DNA from: Rhizopus sp. PT2906
Lineage: Eukaryota > Mucoromycota > Mucoromycetes > Mucorales > Rhizopodaceae
Assembly: GCA_025529335.1 (NCBI GenBank)
Contig: JAMYHX010000093.1
Location: 1-64,000, forward strand
Length of the DNA stretch: 64,000 bases
Direction of reading: 5' to 3'
Numbering within the stretch: position 1 is the first letter of the stretch; each line of letters opens with the position of its first letter. The notes beneath the pieces are model-generated. The model was not told where the DNA came from. It made no database searches and worked only from the letters and a program-made list of their open reading frames with translations. Shown one piece after another: positions 1 to 11,614 of this stretch. Both the position numbers and the translations under genes were made by a program.

Positions 1-218
1 TGATCTCAAAACAGTGGCATCTGTCTCACTTTCTGAAGCTTAAAGATCAAATCATCATTATGTCCAATACAAGCAACACTGTGCCAAAAAGCAACCTACA
101 TCATACAAGCTGCATCAAGTCAAACTGAATACACCTGTCACTAAAAGCTGGTCGACGAATATCATGTACCTGCAATCTGCCTTTGTTGTATTTAAACCTA
201 ATGTTTTTGATAATAAAG
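1..218. repeat. Left arm of an inverted repeat pair (partner 4339-4556)
   Basis: The first 218 bases match the reverse complement of 4339-4556 with roughly 90 percent identity by eye. The arm starts at the first base of the window, so it may continue to the left. Each arm read inward ends in a GATAATAAA stretch, which could be a poly(A) signal. The pair is therefore either the long terminal inverted repeats of a 4.5-kb element or the 3' ends of two convergent copies of one element. No intact ORF lies in the arm. Confidence 0.75.
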
Positions 219-1839
219 AAAAAGACTTTCAACTAAAGAAAACAAAAAAATATTAAACTTTCGATTAGAACACTTTTTCCCTTTAATGAAATGAACCAAC
301 ATTAAACTTGATCATGAACAAAGCGAACACCAAATGCGTGCACTGTTATGTTTACAAGTAAAGTATCCTTGACAGTATTAACTATAGAGGTCGACAAAGT
401 AAAGGCTACACTTGATCAACTAAATCACAACATTCGTTACTACAATGATGAACTGTTCTGCCATTACATTGTTCCTCTCTACTATTTTATTCCATATAAG
501 GCTTATTTTTTATCCTTTTGACATTCATGTATTCATATTCTTTTTCATTAACAACATACTTTCTCATCACTTAATCAATCACATATTTCATTAATACCTC
601 TCATTTATAATACACGAGTATCCATGACAATAAGGAACTATATAAAGTATGTCGCGTACCTTAGCAATCCACCCTGTTTCGAGCGCCATTTGAAATACTT
701 TATGCAGACTTGGAAGGTCCATTGCTTTAGTATAAAAATGAACGTATAATCATTAAATCTATCACAATCGCAATCGTCGCTAATGTTGGTCTACATCTTA
801 CAAGCAGAAGGGAAAAAGATAGGGATATAACAACAAGTAACAGAGGATAAACATTTTACCTTTTACCTTTTACCCCTTTTTTCATGTGCACTAAAAATAA
901 AAATAAAAATATTACGCACTCTTATGTTTTCCTAAGACAGCAAATCAATCATCTATGTTTCATGCTTGATAAACAGGATTTGATACATGAAGGTTAGGGC
1001 GATTTGATTTTGGCTCTTTTTAGCAAAAAGTCATAGTGGCTAATCAAATAGATCAATCATGATTAACTTTCTTTGATTGACAAATAGCAACTGTAATGGA
1101 ATCAATTGCGTGTGTTCCACAGAACCGACAGTCTAGCGTTCTTTGAGAAAAGCCTTATTTTTTTGTTTACTATCAGCCGCCGTCCTCCTTCTCAATCTTT
1201 TCCTTTGTACATTTAATTCTCATCTTACATTTTTTATTCATTCTTAAAGAAAACGACCAGAAAAATAGAAAAATGCGTATTGGAAATGAGAAAAGTGAAG
1301 CAATCATAATAAAAAATTATACGTGTGTGTGTGCGTATGTGTATGTATGTGAGAGGTCAACTTTATGTAAACAAGCGGCATCAGAAAAGGAAGGGGTCGT
1401 GAAAAAAATACAAACGAAAAGGGGAGGAGGCGTTCGAATTCTCGGATATGTTCTAATATGGATAAGATAGAAAATGAGTTATTTATTTATTCATGCATTA
1501 TTGGAGAAAGGAGGAATGAGTCATTTATTTTCAGTCTAAATAACTTGATTCACGTAAACAAAAAACTATAAAAGAGACCATTACTCTATCCCCCTTTTTT
1601 TCCTTCTTCTTCATTCTTTATCTCTTTTAAAAATTCTCCTATACTTTTATTATTTTATTATTCCCTATGTTGACAAAGGTATAACAGCGTCTGGGTGATC
1701 TCAAAGTACATATAACTAATGTCATCCTTTAGAAAATACACTTTTGCTGGCTCTATTTCATGGTTCCTGATGCAACTTACTCTATCATAATTATCTCCCC
1801 TTAAAGAAACTTCTGCTACTCGCTAATGCTCAAAGCGTC

Positions 1840-2060
1840 TACTCATTCTCAAAAACGCTTGCTACTGCTTATCGATACACTCAAACAATCAAACAAATAC
1901 TTAAATGCTTATCAACGCCTAAAAATGATTATCAGTGCCTGAAAATGCTAGTGAATGCCTGTCCCATGCTTATCAACGTCGAAAAGCCCCTGAAGAACTT
2001 TGCTCATGTCTATCAATGCCTGCTGCTAATGAATATTGCTCTGAAGTAACAACATATCCA
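1840..2060. repeat. Degenerate short tandem repeat
   Basis: Variants of a unit of about 20 bp built on AATGCTTATCAACGCCT recur irregularly here (for example near 1902, 1922, 1942 and 1963). The short ORFs that cross the region are by-products of the repeat and I do not call them as genes. Confidence 0.5.
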
Positions 2061-2519
2061 ATCTACTTTGCTATTATCTGCCAAACTCTATCAAGCTCTA
2101 CTACAGATCGCTGCTTCTCTGCGCTGGATCACTTCGAGATGCTCCTATTGTTATGGCTCTGCCTCTACAGCTGATGAATGGCCCGTAAGCCCTCCCTTCC
2201 CCTTACTGCTGAGCTCGGTAGTTGCGATGCTCCAAAGGTTCAATATTCCGATGTCTCCACGGTCATCACCCCTTCCAAAACGCTTCGTCCTAGGTACTTA
2301 GAAGTGCACTCTTTGTACGTTGAAGCATCTTTTTCGTTGAATTTACCGTGGTATAGTTTTGAGATTGACTTTTTGAGATTTGAGACTTGAGTACTTTTTT
2401 TTTCATGGAGGGTTTACACCTTGTAGTCTTCTGGCATGCAGTCTATGGTTCTAGTCATCTTGGGTTTGAAAGCTAGCGATAATGTGGCCTTTTGAACTTA
2501 TGGAAAGAAAAAAAGAAGA

Positions 2520-2705
2520 AGAAATCTCTCTGCTCAGCTATCAAAAGAAAAAGTCTCTATTTGCTCTCTAAAACTTGGCTATCAAAAGAAAAAATTATCT
2601 ACTTGGCTCTCAAAAAAGAAAAAATCTCTGCTTGGCTATCAAAAACAAAATTCTCTACTCGCTCTCTAAACTTGGCTATCAAAAGAAGAATCTCTACTTA
2701 TTCAG
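2520..2705. repeat. Degenerate minisatellite, about 30-bp unit
   Basis: Five to six diverged copies of a unit resembling GGCTATCAAAAGAAAAA followed by TCTCTACTTGCTCTC run head to tail. The stretch happens to be open in one frame, giving a repetitive K/S/L-rich peptide that I do not regard as a gene. Confidence 0.6.
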
Positions 2706-2939
2706 AGCTCTCTCTCTTTGGAAATCAAATTGTTGCTTACTTTAATAAAAACGTCATTTTGTTACTCCTGTACTTGACTTTTTGTTCCTTAATCTTAATA
2801 AAATATATTCACTTGACGCACTTTTCTTTGTCTCTGATAATCCAAGGAAACAGCAGTTTAATGATTTCTTCACATGCATCATTATGAAGCAATTTGGGGT
2901 AATAATCACTATATAACCTCCCATAGGTAGTTCTCATTA

Positions 2940-3560
2940 GTGATATATCATATATTAATGTCAGTCTATGCTATACAAGCTTACAAGCGTTCTTCTAAGT
3001 TCTCAGATCCACATGATTGCTCTTTCATCGACCCTGTGACGCCCCTTGGATTTCCGTTCTTCTTGACCACAGCTCAATATGCTGTTTATCTGGAACACCT
3101 TGTGCGAAACATCTGCAGTGCTTGCACTGCTCATGCTTATCGCTCTCTTTCTGTCCGTGGTAGGATCACAGTTTTCAACACACTCATCCTCTCATGGTTA
3201 AGCACATCCTTCGACTGACTGCAGTTCCCATCCGGTTTTTCGCGTAAATTAAGACCGTCATCTCATTCTTCGTATGTCACCGAATGTTTCCCAGGATCAG
3301 TCTGGCGAATATGTGCCTACTTCGTACGCAAGCTGGACTTGGAGTTCTTGACACAGCACTGCAGCAGGGCATGCTCCAGGCGCCTTGACTGATATCACTC
3401 TTGAAATCCGTCCTCAATGGCGTCCTTTCCGTGTTTTGGTTTGCCCGAAATATGCGCTCCTCCATCGTCCTTCCCAGACTCACTGACTATATTTTGTGCC
3501 CATTAGAAGCATTGGATGTTGCAACTCCATTAACTTGACCAGCAGGAGATTATCGATCAA
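2940..3560 (+). pseudogene. Broken LINE-type reverse transcriptase, C-terminal fragment
   Basis: The plus-strand translation shows a recognisable thumb/post-RT region of a non-LTR retrotransposon. The first piece ends in SVRGRITVFNTLILS at about 3215. After one or more frameshifts and a stop it continues with HRMFPRISLANMCL and then AGLGVLDTALQQGMLQ at about 3275-3390, in another frame. This order of motifs is typical of fungal LINE elements. The catalytic YxDD region is not present and the reading frame is disrupted, so it is a dead remnant. It lies between the two inverted arms at 1 and 4339. Confidence 0.7.
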
Positions 3561-4338
3561 CATAAGTCATGTCACAGAAGACAACGATGACCTCCAAAAA
3601 TGACAGCAGACCGTAGAAATCACGTTTTTACAAAATCTGCTTGGATGATCAAACTGGATAGCAAGAATGGCTATTGTGAAATATCAAAGAGTGAGCTTCA
3701 CACAGAAAGTGAACGCGAAGTAAGTGAAAAGGTTGGATCCTTTTGTAGTTGAAGGAGTGCAATATAAAATGAATAGCTCATAACTAGATCGCAGCACTGA
3801 ACCTTTTGAACCAGAAGTCAAAAAGAAAACACTCTCAGGTATTCTATGGTATAAACAGAAATAAAGATAAATATGGGTGGTTTGAAGGGCTAAACCAGGT
3901 TTATTCTTGTCCATCCATCATGCGAAAGAATTCACAGCGGAACTTCTCGAAATTGCAGGTACAAATCTGTAAGATTGGTTAATTATGGAAATACACAATC
4001 GTGTATCATAACAAGAAGGTTATTTTTAAAAAAGAACTTGAGGTGTTAAATAAATTTCTATATCAATAAATAACATTTGGAAATACCCATACATAATTTT
4101 CTAGGTTTAAGGAATTTTCTATTATATTGAAAGAACTTCTTTATCGTCGATAGGCATGTTAATTTTGATATTGAATCTCTAAACTTGTAGTTGGTGTAGT
4201 TTGAATGAGTTGTCGACAATAAAGCATTCAAAGCAGATACCTATAACTAAAACTGACATGATATAATTATTAAAAGAGCACTTGAGGACAAATATCTTTA
4301 TTAAGTCATCGAATAACATAGACAGTAAGCGTGAACAT
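3561..4338. other. AT-rich spacer between LINE remnant and right inverted arm
   Basis: I see no coding sequence, RNA gene or clear repeat here. The minus-strand ORF at 3684-3914 has no recognisable content. Confidence 0.4.
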
Positions 4339-4556
4339 TTTTATTATCAGAAACATAGGTTTAAATACAACAAAGACAGATTGCAGGTACATGATATTCG
4401 TCGGCCAACTTTTAGTATACAGGCGTATTCAGTTTGACTTGATGCAGCTTGTATGATGTAGGCTGCTTTTTGGTACAGAGTTGCTTGTATTGGACATAAT
4501 GATGATTTGATCTTTAAGCTTCAGAAAGTGAGACAGATGCCACTGTTTTGAGATCA
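4339..4556. repeat. Right arm of inverted repeat pair (partner 1-218)
   Basis: This is the reverse-complement partner of the left arm. The match ends precisely at the outer TGATCTCAAAACAG sequence (4556 read leftward), and position 1 of the window begins with the same bases. The flank at 4557 onward is unrelated to anything else visible. Confidence 0.75.
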
Positions 4557-4807
4557 GAGCCAACTCTAAGCAGATTCCATTATTCTTCTAGTTCTTCCAT
4601 TTCGTGATTGTGTTCACAAGATTCCATTGTCTGTTTCTTTGATTGATCTACTCAAAAGCTGCCTGTTAGTATTTTACAATCACATTTATATTTTCAAGAT
4701 CAAACCTTGCTTTAAGTCATATGTTCATCCATTTGTTGTTATCCAAGAGTACAGTTGAGTTTTGATCCCTTTGCAAAAGTATTTCTTTTTTCATTGTATT
4801 CTTTTAT

Positions 4808-4828
4808 AAAAAAAAAAAAAAAAAAAAA
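4808..4828 (+). repeat. Poly(A) tract, possible retroposon tail
   Basis: An uninterrupted run of about 21 A follows an A/T-rich stretch that could be the 3' end of a retroposed sequence. It directly borders the GC-rich island that begins near 4840. Confidence 0.5.
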
Positions 4829-4834
4829 GTATAC

Positions 4835-5660
4835 AGACAATGGTTCCTGGCATGACACACCCCAAGCCAGAGACACCAAACCGCCCCCGTCATGGATAGA
4901 GGGGCCCCATCAAGCAAGTGATGTATGCACGGAGCGCAAGCTTTATTACCACCTTACCAAGTCCCCCGATGGTGTGGACTCTTTTCGACGACGGTTGCCC
5001 ATCGCTCGCTCGTGTCCAGGAATAAAGATGACATCTAGGTGAAGCTCCCAGGCGGCCTGAGGCCTTCGTCATCTCCGAGGACGGAGATCTAGCCCATCGA
5101 GCTTCACCGCGGACGGGGGGTTTTTTTTGCCTATCACCCTTGACAAGTCTCCCATCGGATACCAGGCCCCTTGTTTTTCAAATCAATACCAACTCCAGAC
5201 GCTCACCCGGGTCAAGATACGGAATGCGTCTAGCTATATATCATTCTCTCCTCGCCCCGCTGGAATGCCAAGACGATTCGATAGGAAGATGCTTTCCACG
5301 AGCGCAAACCAAGCCTACCTTGTAAAGGTCCCTACGGCAAACTTGATTCATTTTGACGTTTGGGTAATCCTACTCCGCTCACTCGTGTGGGTCGACATAG
5401 CCCTCTGTTGGCTCGAGAACAACAATCTTGACTAAAGAAAACCACTACAGCAGGTAACTCCGGCCTTCGTCATACCCAGGACCGGATATCTAGTCGTTCG
5501 GATCTCCACCTAAAGTGCAGGTTTCTACTCTAATGCCCTAACCGAGTCCCCAAACAGTCGAGCCCTTTCCACATGTGTAGTCCACGGCCAGTTCGAAAGT
5601 ATTGCTCCGTCCGTCCGCTCTTGTCAATGTAACACCCCATTACCCTTGGTAAAAAATAAA
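4835..5660. repeat. GC-rich island with internally repeated blocks
   Basis: The base composition is strikingly different from the surroundings, with many CpG- and GGCC-rich words. Related blocks recur: GCCTTCGTCAT followed by a CCGAGGACGGAGATCTAG-like stretch occurs near 5061 and, diverged, near 5463. CC(T/A)AC(C/G)(A/G)AGTC(C/T)CC variants occur near 4955, 5140 and 5540. The short ORFs here (5127-5435 and others) show no family I recognise. This looks like an imported or repeated element such as a retroelement 5' region, but I cannot name it. Confidence 0.5.
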
Positions 5661-6500
5661 AGAGGCTGTGAGAGTTCAAAGAACGATTACAGGGAAAATC
5701 AACCACGTCAACACCTGCAGTGTACTAACGCTGGCCAGGCATGATTTTCGACTGCGGGCAACTAAGTAAACGCCATTATATCATCAATATGACCATTTCC
5801 TGGTGCTGCAAATCTATGAACTACATGTTTACTCGGTCATCGACGTATGAGCAAGAAAATAGGTTTATAAAATAAAAAGATGAGGGAAAAAAGAAGAGGA
5901 ATTAAAAGGAGGGAAAGCATATATTTATCAAAAAATTTGATGTTGTGTATTCACATACTTCTTTGTTATTTTTTGTGTGCGACCATTTTGAAATCTTTAT
6001 GCTAGCACTTTTCACTTTTGGCTTAAATTTCTCTTACAGGTTTTACTTCTTTGTCTAAACACGCTTGATTCTCTTTGAAATGCAACTGAAGAGTTTCTAA
6101 TAGAGTCTTTTATGTGTTTTATATCGCTCTTTTTCATATTTTCTTTTTTGAAAAGAGCAACAAAAAACGCACCAAGCACCACAGCTTTTACCATTTAACA
6201 GTCTTCTGTGCAAAAATACAAGCAATGAAATTACTATTGATAGTTTATGGATCAAAAAGTTTTTAGATATCAATGTATTTTTTCTTTGAAGTAAAGATAA
6301 ATGCAACCTGCGTCTATTTTATGCTCAGGATAGTGTACTTTTTGGAGAACATGCATCTGAGTCGAACGTTTATTGAATAGTTTTGAACTATAGACACCAA
6401 CAGCCATTATACTCTACTTAACCATGCCGTTGCTTTAACTGAAGTGATAAATAAAAGATATGGTATCCCTTTCCTTTTTCTAAAAGCATTGTTTGTTTAA
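5661..6500. other. AT-rich spacer downstream of CTP1
   Basis: No coding sequence is supported here. The minus-strand ORFs at 6012-6306 are short and K/S-rich without recognisable domains. The 3' end of the citrate carrier transcript (minus strand) must lie in the right-hand part. Confidence 0.4.
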
Positions 6501-7463
6501 TTAAGATTTAAAGAACTCTAAGCCATGATACACTTTTTCATAGACTGTAAATACAATTCCTCCAGAGAACTATGAATGATACATTAGTACATCTATTTCT
6601 TTCTATATGATCCTTGTGCTTACAATTAGTCTGGCAAGTCTTGGCGTAGTCCCTTTCCAGAGGGAAAATATGCCATTCTGTTTAACGACTTGTATTAGAC
6701 AATCTATAGAATTCTTGTATAGTGTTTTGGCATCTAATCCCTGCATCCTTGTCTTGACTACATCTAATGGCATAGTACTATATACTGTAACAATCCCAGC
6801 TAGTGCACCAGCAGCAAATGTATGTGTTGATGGTAATGGTTCGTCTCCTTTACCCCGCCAGGATTGAAGGGTTGTCTTGAAGTAAGAGTAACAACTAAAT
6901 CGCACTGCACTATTTGCTCCTTGTCTTGCCATGACAGGCCCTAATCCACGATAGACACCTCCTATGCCTTCCTCCGCCACAATCAGTCTTGTACCATGCA
7001 CTAAACCTTTATACCGTGGAGATGCGCTATTTTTATCATGAATCATCTTTGTCTTGATTGTCTCTGAAGGAGTGACGACAAGAGCAGCCTCTGTCATACC
7101 AGCGCCAAGCCCTGCAAGCATGCTTCGAATACCTGTCAATTTTCCGTCCTTGTCTCTGAGGGCATTCGCAATCTGGTCATAGGTCAAGAAGCGTACACCA
7201 GCCTTGGCAGCATTACCAATGGCAAGTGCAGAAACACCAGTGTAGATGGCAAGGACACCTTTTGTTCTAACTGTCTTGACTAAACAGTCGATAGGGCCAG
7301 AAAACTTGAGCTCTCCTGGTTGTAGTTTACCTCCCGCTTGAAGTTGTAGACGTGTCTTGACATATTCGGTTGGATAGGTGGCAATTCCTTCTACACCACC
7401 AGCTATTGTACCAGATATAAGCGACAAGAGTGGGTCTTTAGATTTCTTATTTGTATTTGACAT
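6501..7463 (-). CDS. CTP1: Mitochondrial tricarboxylate (citrate) carrier
   Basis: Exchanges citrate or isocitrate for malate or other anions across the mitochondrial inner membrane, supplying cytosolic acetyl-CoA and NADPH. Two exons: 7463-6624 and 6569-6501, with a 54-nt intron (6570-6623). The protein is 302 aa, close to yeast Ctp1 at 299. All three mitochondrial-carrier signature motifs are visible: YPTEYVKTRL near residue 30, TPSETIKTKM near 130 and MPLDVVKTRM near 230. The sequence KGTTPRLARLI spans the intron and continues as FSGGIVFTVYE, which fixes the splice junction. Without splicing the reading frame stops nine codons into the intron. The ATG at 7463 is the only reasonable start. 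It faces ILS1, which is divergently transcribed. Confidence 0.95.
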
Positions 7464-8045
7464 CGTTGCTTTATAAGTAAGTTAAAAGAAAAGAAAAAAG
7501 GGGGATGAGGATAATACAAGTCTTTTAGGTTATGTTGATTCATCTAATCTGAATTTCCTTTTAAGGAATTTATTTCATTTTCACTGTTTCTCTATCTGTT
7601 TTGATTTTATTCTCTCTTTCTTCTTGCTTCCCTTCTTCTTCTTTTTCATGAAACACTTGATAAAAGAGAGAGACAAGCAGAGAGCAAATATAAAGACTCG
7701 TCTTTTTTTCACAAAGAGTAAAATGGTGCATAAATACGAAAAAGTCTTTGAAGGTCAGTTAGTGTCAAAGTCACTTTGTTCAAAGAAAAGTACGCACATG
7801 GCCTTTATGTATAATATCACTGCGGTCAACCTATTACTATGACATCCTTGTAAGCAACAGTGACTCATATTATGAATGAACTGCGGTTTAGTGTTATTGT
7901 CTATAAGCTTGTTTTTATCCAATAAAATTAAAGATGATTCATCTTGAACAATTCCCCACCCCTTGGTGGCTTATTCCATATAAACCAAGAGAATATATCC
8001 CAAAGTCAAAAAAAAAAAATCTCTTTTTTGTGTGTAATATAAACC
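7464..8045. promoter_or_regulatory. Divergent promoter region of CTP1 and ILS1
   Basis: 582 bp separate the two start codons. The region is AT-rich with pyrimidine tracts near both starts. I see no conserved TATA box. A 73-codon open frame at 7624-7842 has no recognisable content and is not called. Confidence 0.5.
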
Positions 8046-11000
8046 ATGTCCTTGGCTGACTGTAAGTTTTATTAAATGTATAATATAGATAATTGTCCAT
8101 TAACCTCACAACTTATAATTAGTGTCTGGTCAATTCAAGTAATTAAGCTATAATTGTTGCCAACAACAACAATAATAATAACAACACTTTTCTTAATAGT
8201 TTCCCAAAGGAAGAGGAGAAAATTATCCAATTCTGGAGAGAAATTGACGCTTTCCAAACTTCTTTAAAATTAAACCAAGACAAACCAACTTTTACTTTCT
8301 TTGATGGTCCACCATTCGCAACAGGCCTTCCTCACTATGGTCACTTGTTAGCTGGTACTATCAAGGATATCGTCACCCGTTATGCACACAACACCGGTCA
8401 CCATGTCGAACGTCGCTTCGGCTGGGATACTCACGGTCTTCCTGTTGAATATGAAATTGACAAGAAACTGGGCATCACTGGCAAAGACGATGTCATGAAG
8501 ATGGGTATCGACAAGTATAACGCTGAATGTAGAGCTATTGTTATGCGATATGCCGAAGAATGGCGTAGAACAGTCGAACGTATGGCTCGTTGGATTGATT
8601 TTGATAACGATTACAAGACATTGAACCCCACTTTTATGGAAACTGTCTGGTGGGTCTTTAAGCAATTGTTCGAAAAGGGACAAGTGTACCGTGGTCAAAG
8701 AGTGAGTATGAATAAACATGGTGCTTTATGTTACTAACAGTTTTTATTATAGGTCATGCCTTACTCAACTGGCTGTACAACTCCTTTATCCAACTTTGAA
8801 TCTTCTCAAAACTACAAAGATGTCAATGACCCTGCCAGTAACATCAAATATTATTTTTTTTATACAACAAGACACTAAATTCAGTTTTATATAGTCGTCG
8901 TCGGTTTCCCGCTCGTAGATGATCCTTCAGTTCAATTGTTAGCATGGACCACCACACCTTGGACCTTGCCTTCTAACTTGGCCGTTTGTGTTCATCCTGA
9001 ATTCGAATATATCAAGATTCATGACGAAGCATCAGGCAACAAGTACATTTTGATGGAAAAGCGTCTGACAATGCTTTACAAGGACCCCAAGAAGGCCAAG
9101 TTTACTATTCTCGAAAAATATAAGGGTGCTGATATGCTCAACTGGAAATTCGTTCCCATGTTTGACTGTTTTGCCGAGGAATTCAAAGACAAGGCATTCA
9201 AGGTCTGTGTAGACACCTATGTTTCTGATGATTCAGGTACCGGTATTGTCCAAATGGCTCCTGCCTTTGGTGAAGACGATTACCGTGTCTGTATCGCTCA
9301 CGGCGTTATTGATGCCGATGGTCACTTGCCCTGTCCTGTAGATGACAGCGGTAACTTCACTGCTGAAGCTGGCCCTTACGCTGGCATGTACATCAAGGAC
9401 GCTGACAAGATCATTCAAAAAGATATCAAGGCCAAGGGACGCATGATTGTTCAATCTCAATTTATGCACAGTTACCCCTTCTGTTGGAGATCAAACACGC
9501 CCTTGATCTACAAGGCCGTTCCTGCCTGGTTTATCCGTGTGTCACCCATTGTTAACAGAATTTTGGCTTGCAATGACCAAATGCGCTGGGTTCCTTCCTT
9601 CGTTCAAGAAAAGCGTTTTGCCAACTGGATTGCCAATGCTCGTGACTGGAACGTCTCTCGTAACCGTTATTGGGGTACTCCTATGCCCGTTTGGGTAAGC
9701 GAAGACTATGAAGAAGTTGTCTGTATTGGCTCTATTGCCGAATTGGAAGAATTGAGTGGTGTGTCTCCTATCACCGATCTTCACCGTGAGAGCATTGATC
9801 ATATCACCATTCCTTCCAAGAAGGGTAAAGGTGTTCTTCGCCGTATCGAAGAAGTCTTTGACTGCTGGTTCGAATCTGGTTCTATGCCTTATGCTCAACA
9901 ACATTATCCTTTCGAAAATGCTGCAAAGCTCGAAAAATCCTTCCCTGCCGATTTCATTTCTGAAGGTATCGATCAAACCCGTGGTTGGTTCTACACTCTC
10001 TTGGTTCTCTCTACCCATCTCTTTGACAAGCCACCTGCTAAGAACGTCATTGCTAGTGGCCTCGTCTTGGCTGCCGATGGTAAGAAGATGAGTAAGAGTC
10101 TCCGTAACTACCCTGATCCCAATCTTGTCATTGACAAGTTCGGTTCTGATGCTCTCAGACTGTACCTCATCAATTCCCCCGTTGTTCGTGGTGAAACATT
10201 AAAGTTTAGAGAAGATGGTGTCAAGGATGTAGTCAGCAAGGTCTTCTTGCCTTGGTACAATGCCTACAAGTTCTTCCTTACTCAAACTGCTGTCTTGAAG
10301 AAGGAATTCGACTATGACTTCCAATACGATGCTCATATCAAAAAGTCTGACAACGTCATGGATCGCTGGATCTTAGCCTCTTGCCAATCCTTGATTAAAT
10401 TCATTCGTGAAGAAATGAGTGCTTACCGTCTCTACACTGTTGTTCCTCGTTTGCTGCACATGATTGAAGATCTTACCAACTGGTATGTTCGTTTCAACCG
10501 TAGAAGATTGAAGGGTGAGAACGGTTTAGAAGAAGCCAAGTTCTCGATGAACACTTTATATGAAGTCTTATTTACCTTGTGCCTTACCATGGCTCCCTTC
10601 ACTCCCTTCTTGACCGAAAACATGTACCAAAGCCTCAAGAGTTTTGCTCCCAAGGACCCCAACGTTGTCGATGATCGTTCCATTCACTTCCTCGAATTCC
10701 CTCAAGTCCGTCAAGAATACTTTGACCCTGAAATCGAACGTGCTGTCAGCCGTATGCAAGCTGTTATCGAATTAGGACGTACTATCCGTGAACGCAAGAA
10801 TATCTCATTAAAAACACCTCTCAAGGAACTCGTCGTCATCCACAGCGATTCTCAATACCATGCCGACATCAAGGCCCTTCAATCTTATGTCTTGGAAGAA
10901 CTCAATGTTCGTGAACTTGTCATTACTGCTGATGAAGACAAGTATGGTGTCAAATATAAGGCTGAAGCCGATTGGAAGGTCATGGGTCAAAAGTACAAGC

Positions 11001-11497
11001 GCGACGCCATGAAGATCAAGAAGGGTCTTCCCGAGATCAGCAGCGAACAAATCAAGGAGTTTGCCAAGACCAAGGAACTTGTTGTTGCTGGTATCAAGGT
11101 AACAGATGAAGATCTTAACGTCATTCGCTACTTTGAAGCTTCTGGTGACACCCTGTATGAAGCCAACACGGATAAGGATACATTGATCTTGATGGATGTC
11201 AAATTATATCCTGAATTAGAAGAAGAAGGCATTGCTCGTGAAATCATCAACCGTGTTCAACGTTTAAGAAAGAAGGCTAACTTGTTGCCTACTGATGAAA
11301 TCAGTGTGTATTACAGATTGGCTGTCGAAAGTGCTGAACCATTTGAAAAGATCTTGAAGAGCCAAGAGGCTACTTTGATCAAGGTCCTTAAGAAGCCTAT
11401 GACACATCACATGACGATGGTCTCTACCGAAACTCTCATCATTGAAGAAGAGCAAGAAGTGAATGGTATCAAATTTGATCTTGTCTTTGCTAAATAA
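8046..11497 (+). CDS. ILS1: Isoleucyl-tRNA synthetase, cytosolic
   Basis: Class I synthetase charging tRNA-Ile with isoleucine. Five exons: 8046-8061, 8123-8138, 8200-8701, 8753-8837 and 8895-11497, coding 1073 aa (yeast Ils1 has 1072). The first two exons are only 16 nt each. Both are needed: joining exon 1 straight to exon 3 puts the conserved FPKEEEK block out of frame, while including the 16-nt exon gives MSLADLSGQFNFPKEEEK. The HIGH motif appears as PHYGH at residues 55-59 and the KMSKS motif at about 604-608. The WTTTPWTLPSN editing-domain motif and the anticodon-binding region (LTNWYVRFNRRRLKGE) are intact. Length and motifs match the eukaryotic cytosolic enzyme and not the mitochondrial one. 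Confidence 0.96.
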
Positions 11498-11614
11498 CTA
11501 TTATAATAATAATAAAAAAAAAAGATCTGGCTTCTTGTTAAATTTTACACCAAACTCTTTTTTTATTGGGTTCAAAATTGAGCATGGCGAGTAACTTTTT
11601 TTTTTTGAAATTTG

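Noticed and set aside
1273..2390. Several 65-79 codon plus-strand ORFs in the left repeat region
   Set aside because: They overlap one another, follow degenerate repeats, and have no recognisable domains or consistent splice sites.
7624..7842. 73-codon ORF between CTP1 and ILS1
   Set aside because: It lies in the shared promoter, is Lys/Phe-rich without domains, and has no conserved features.
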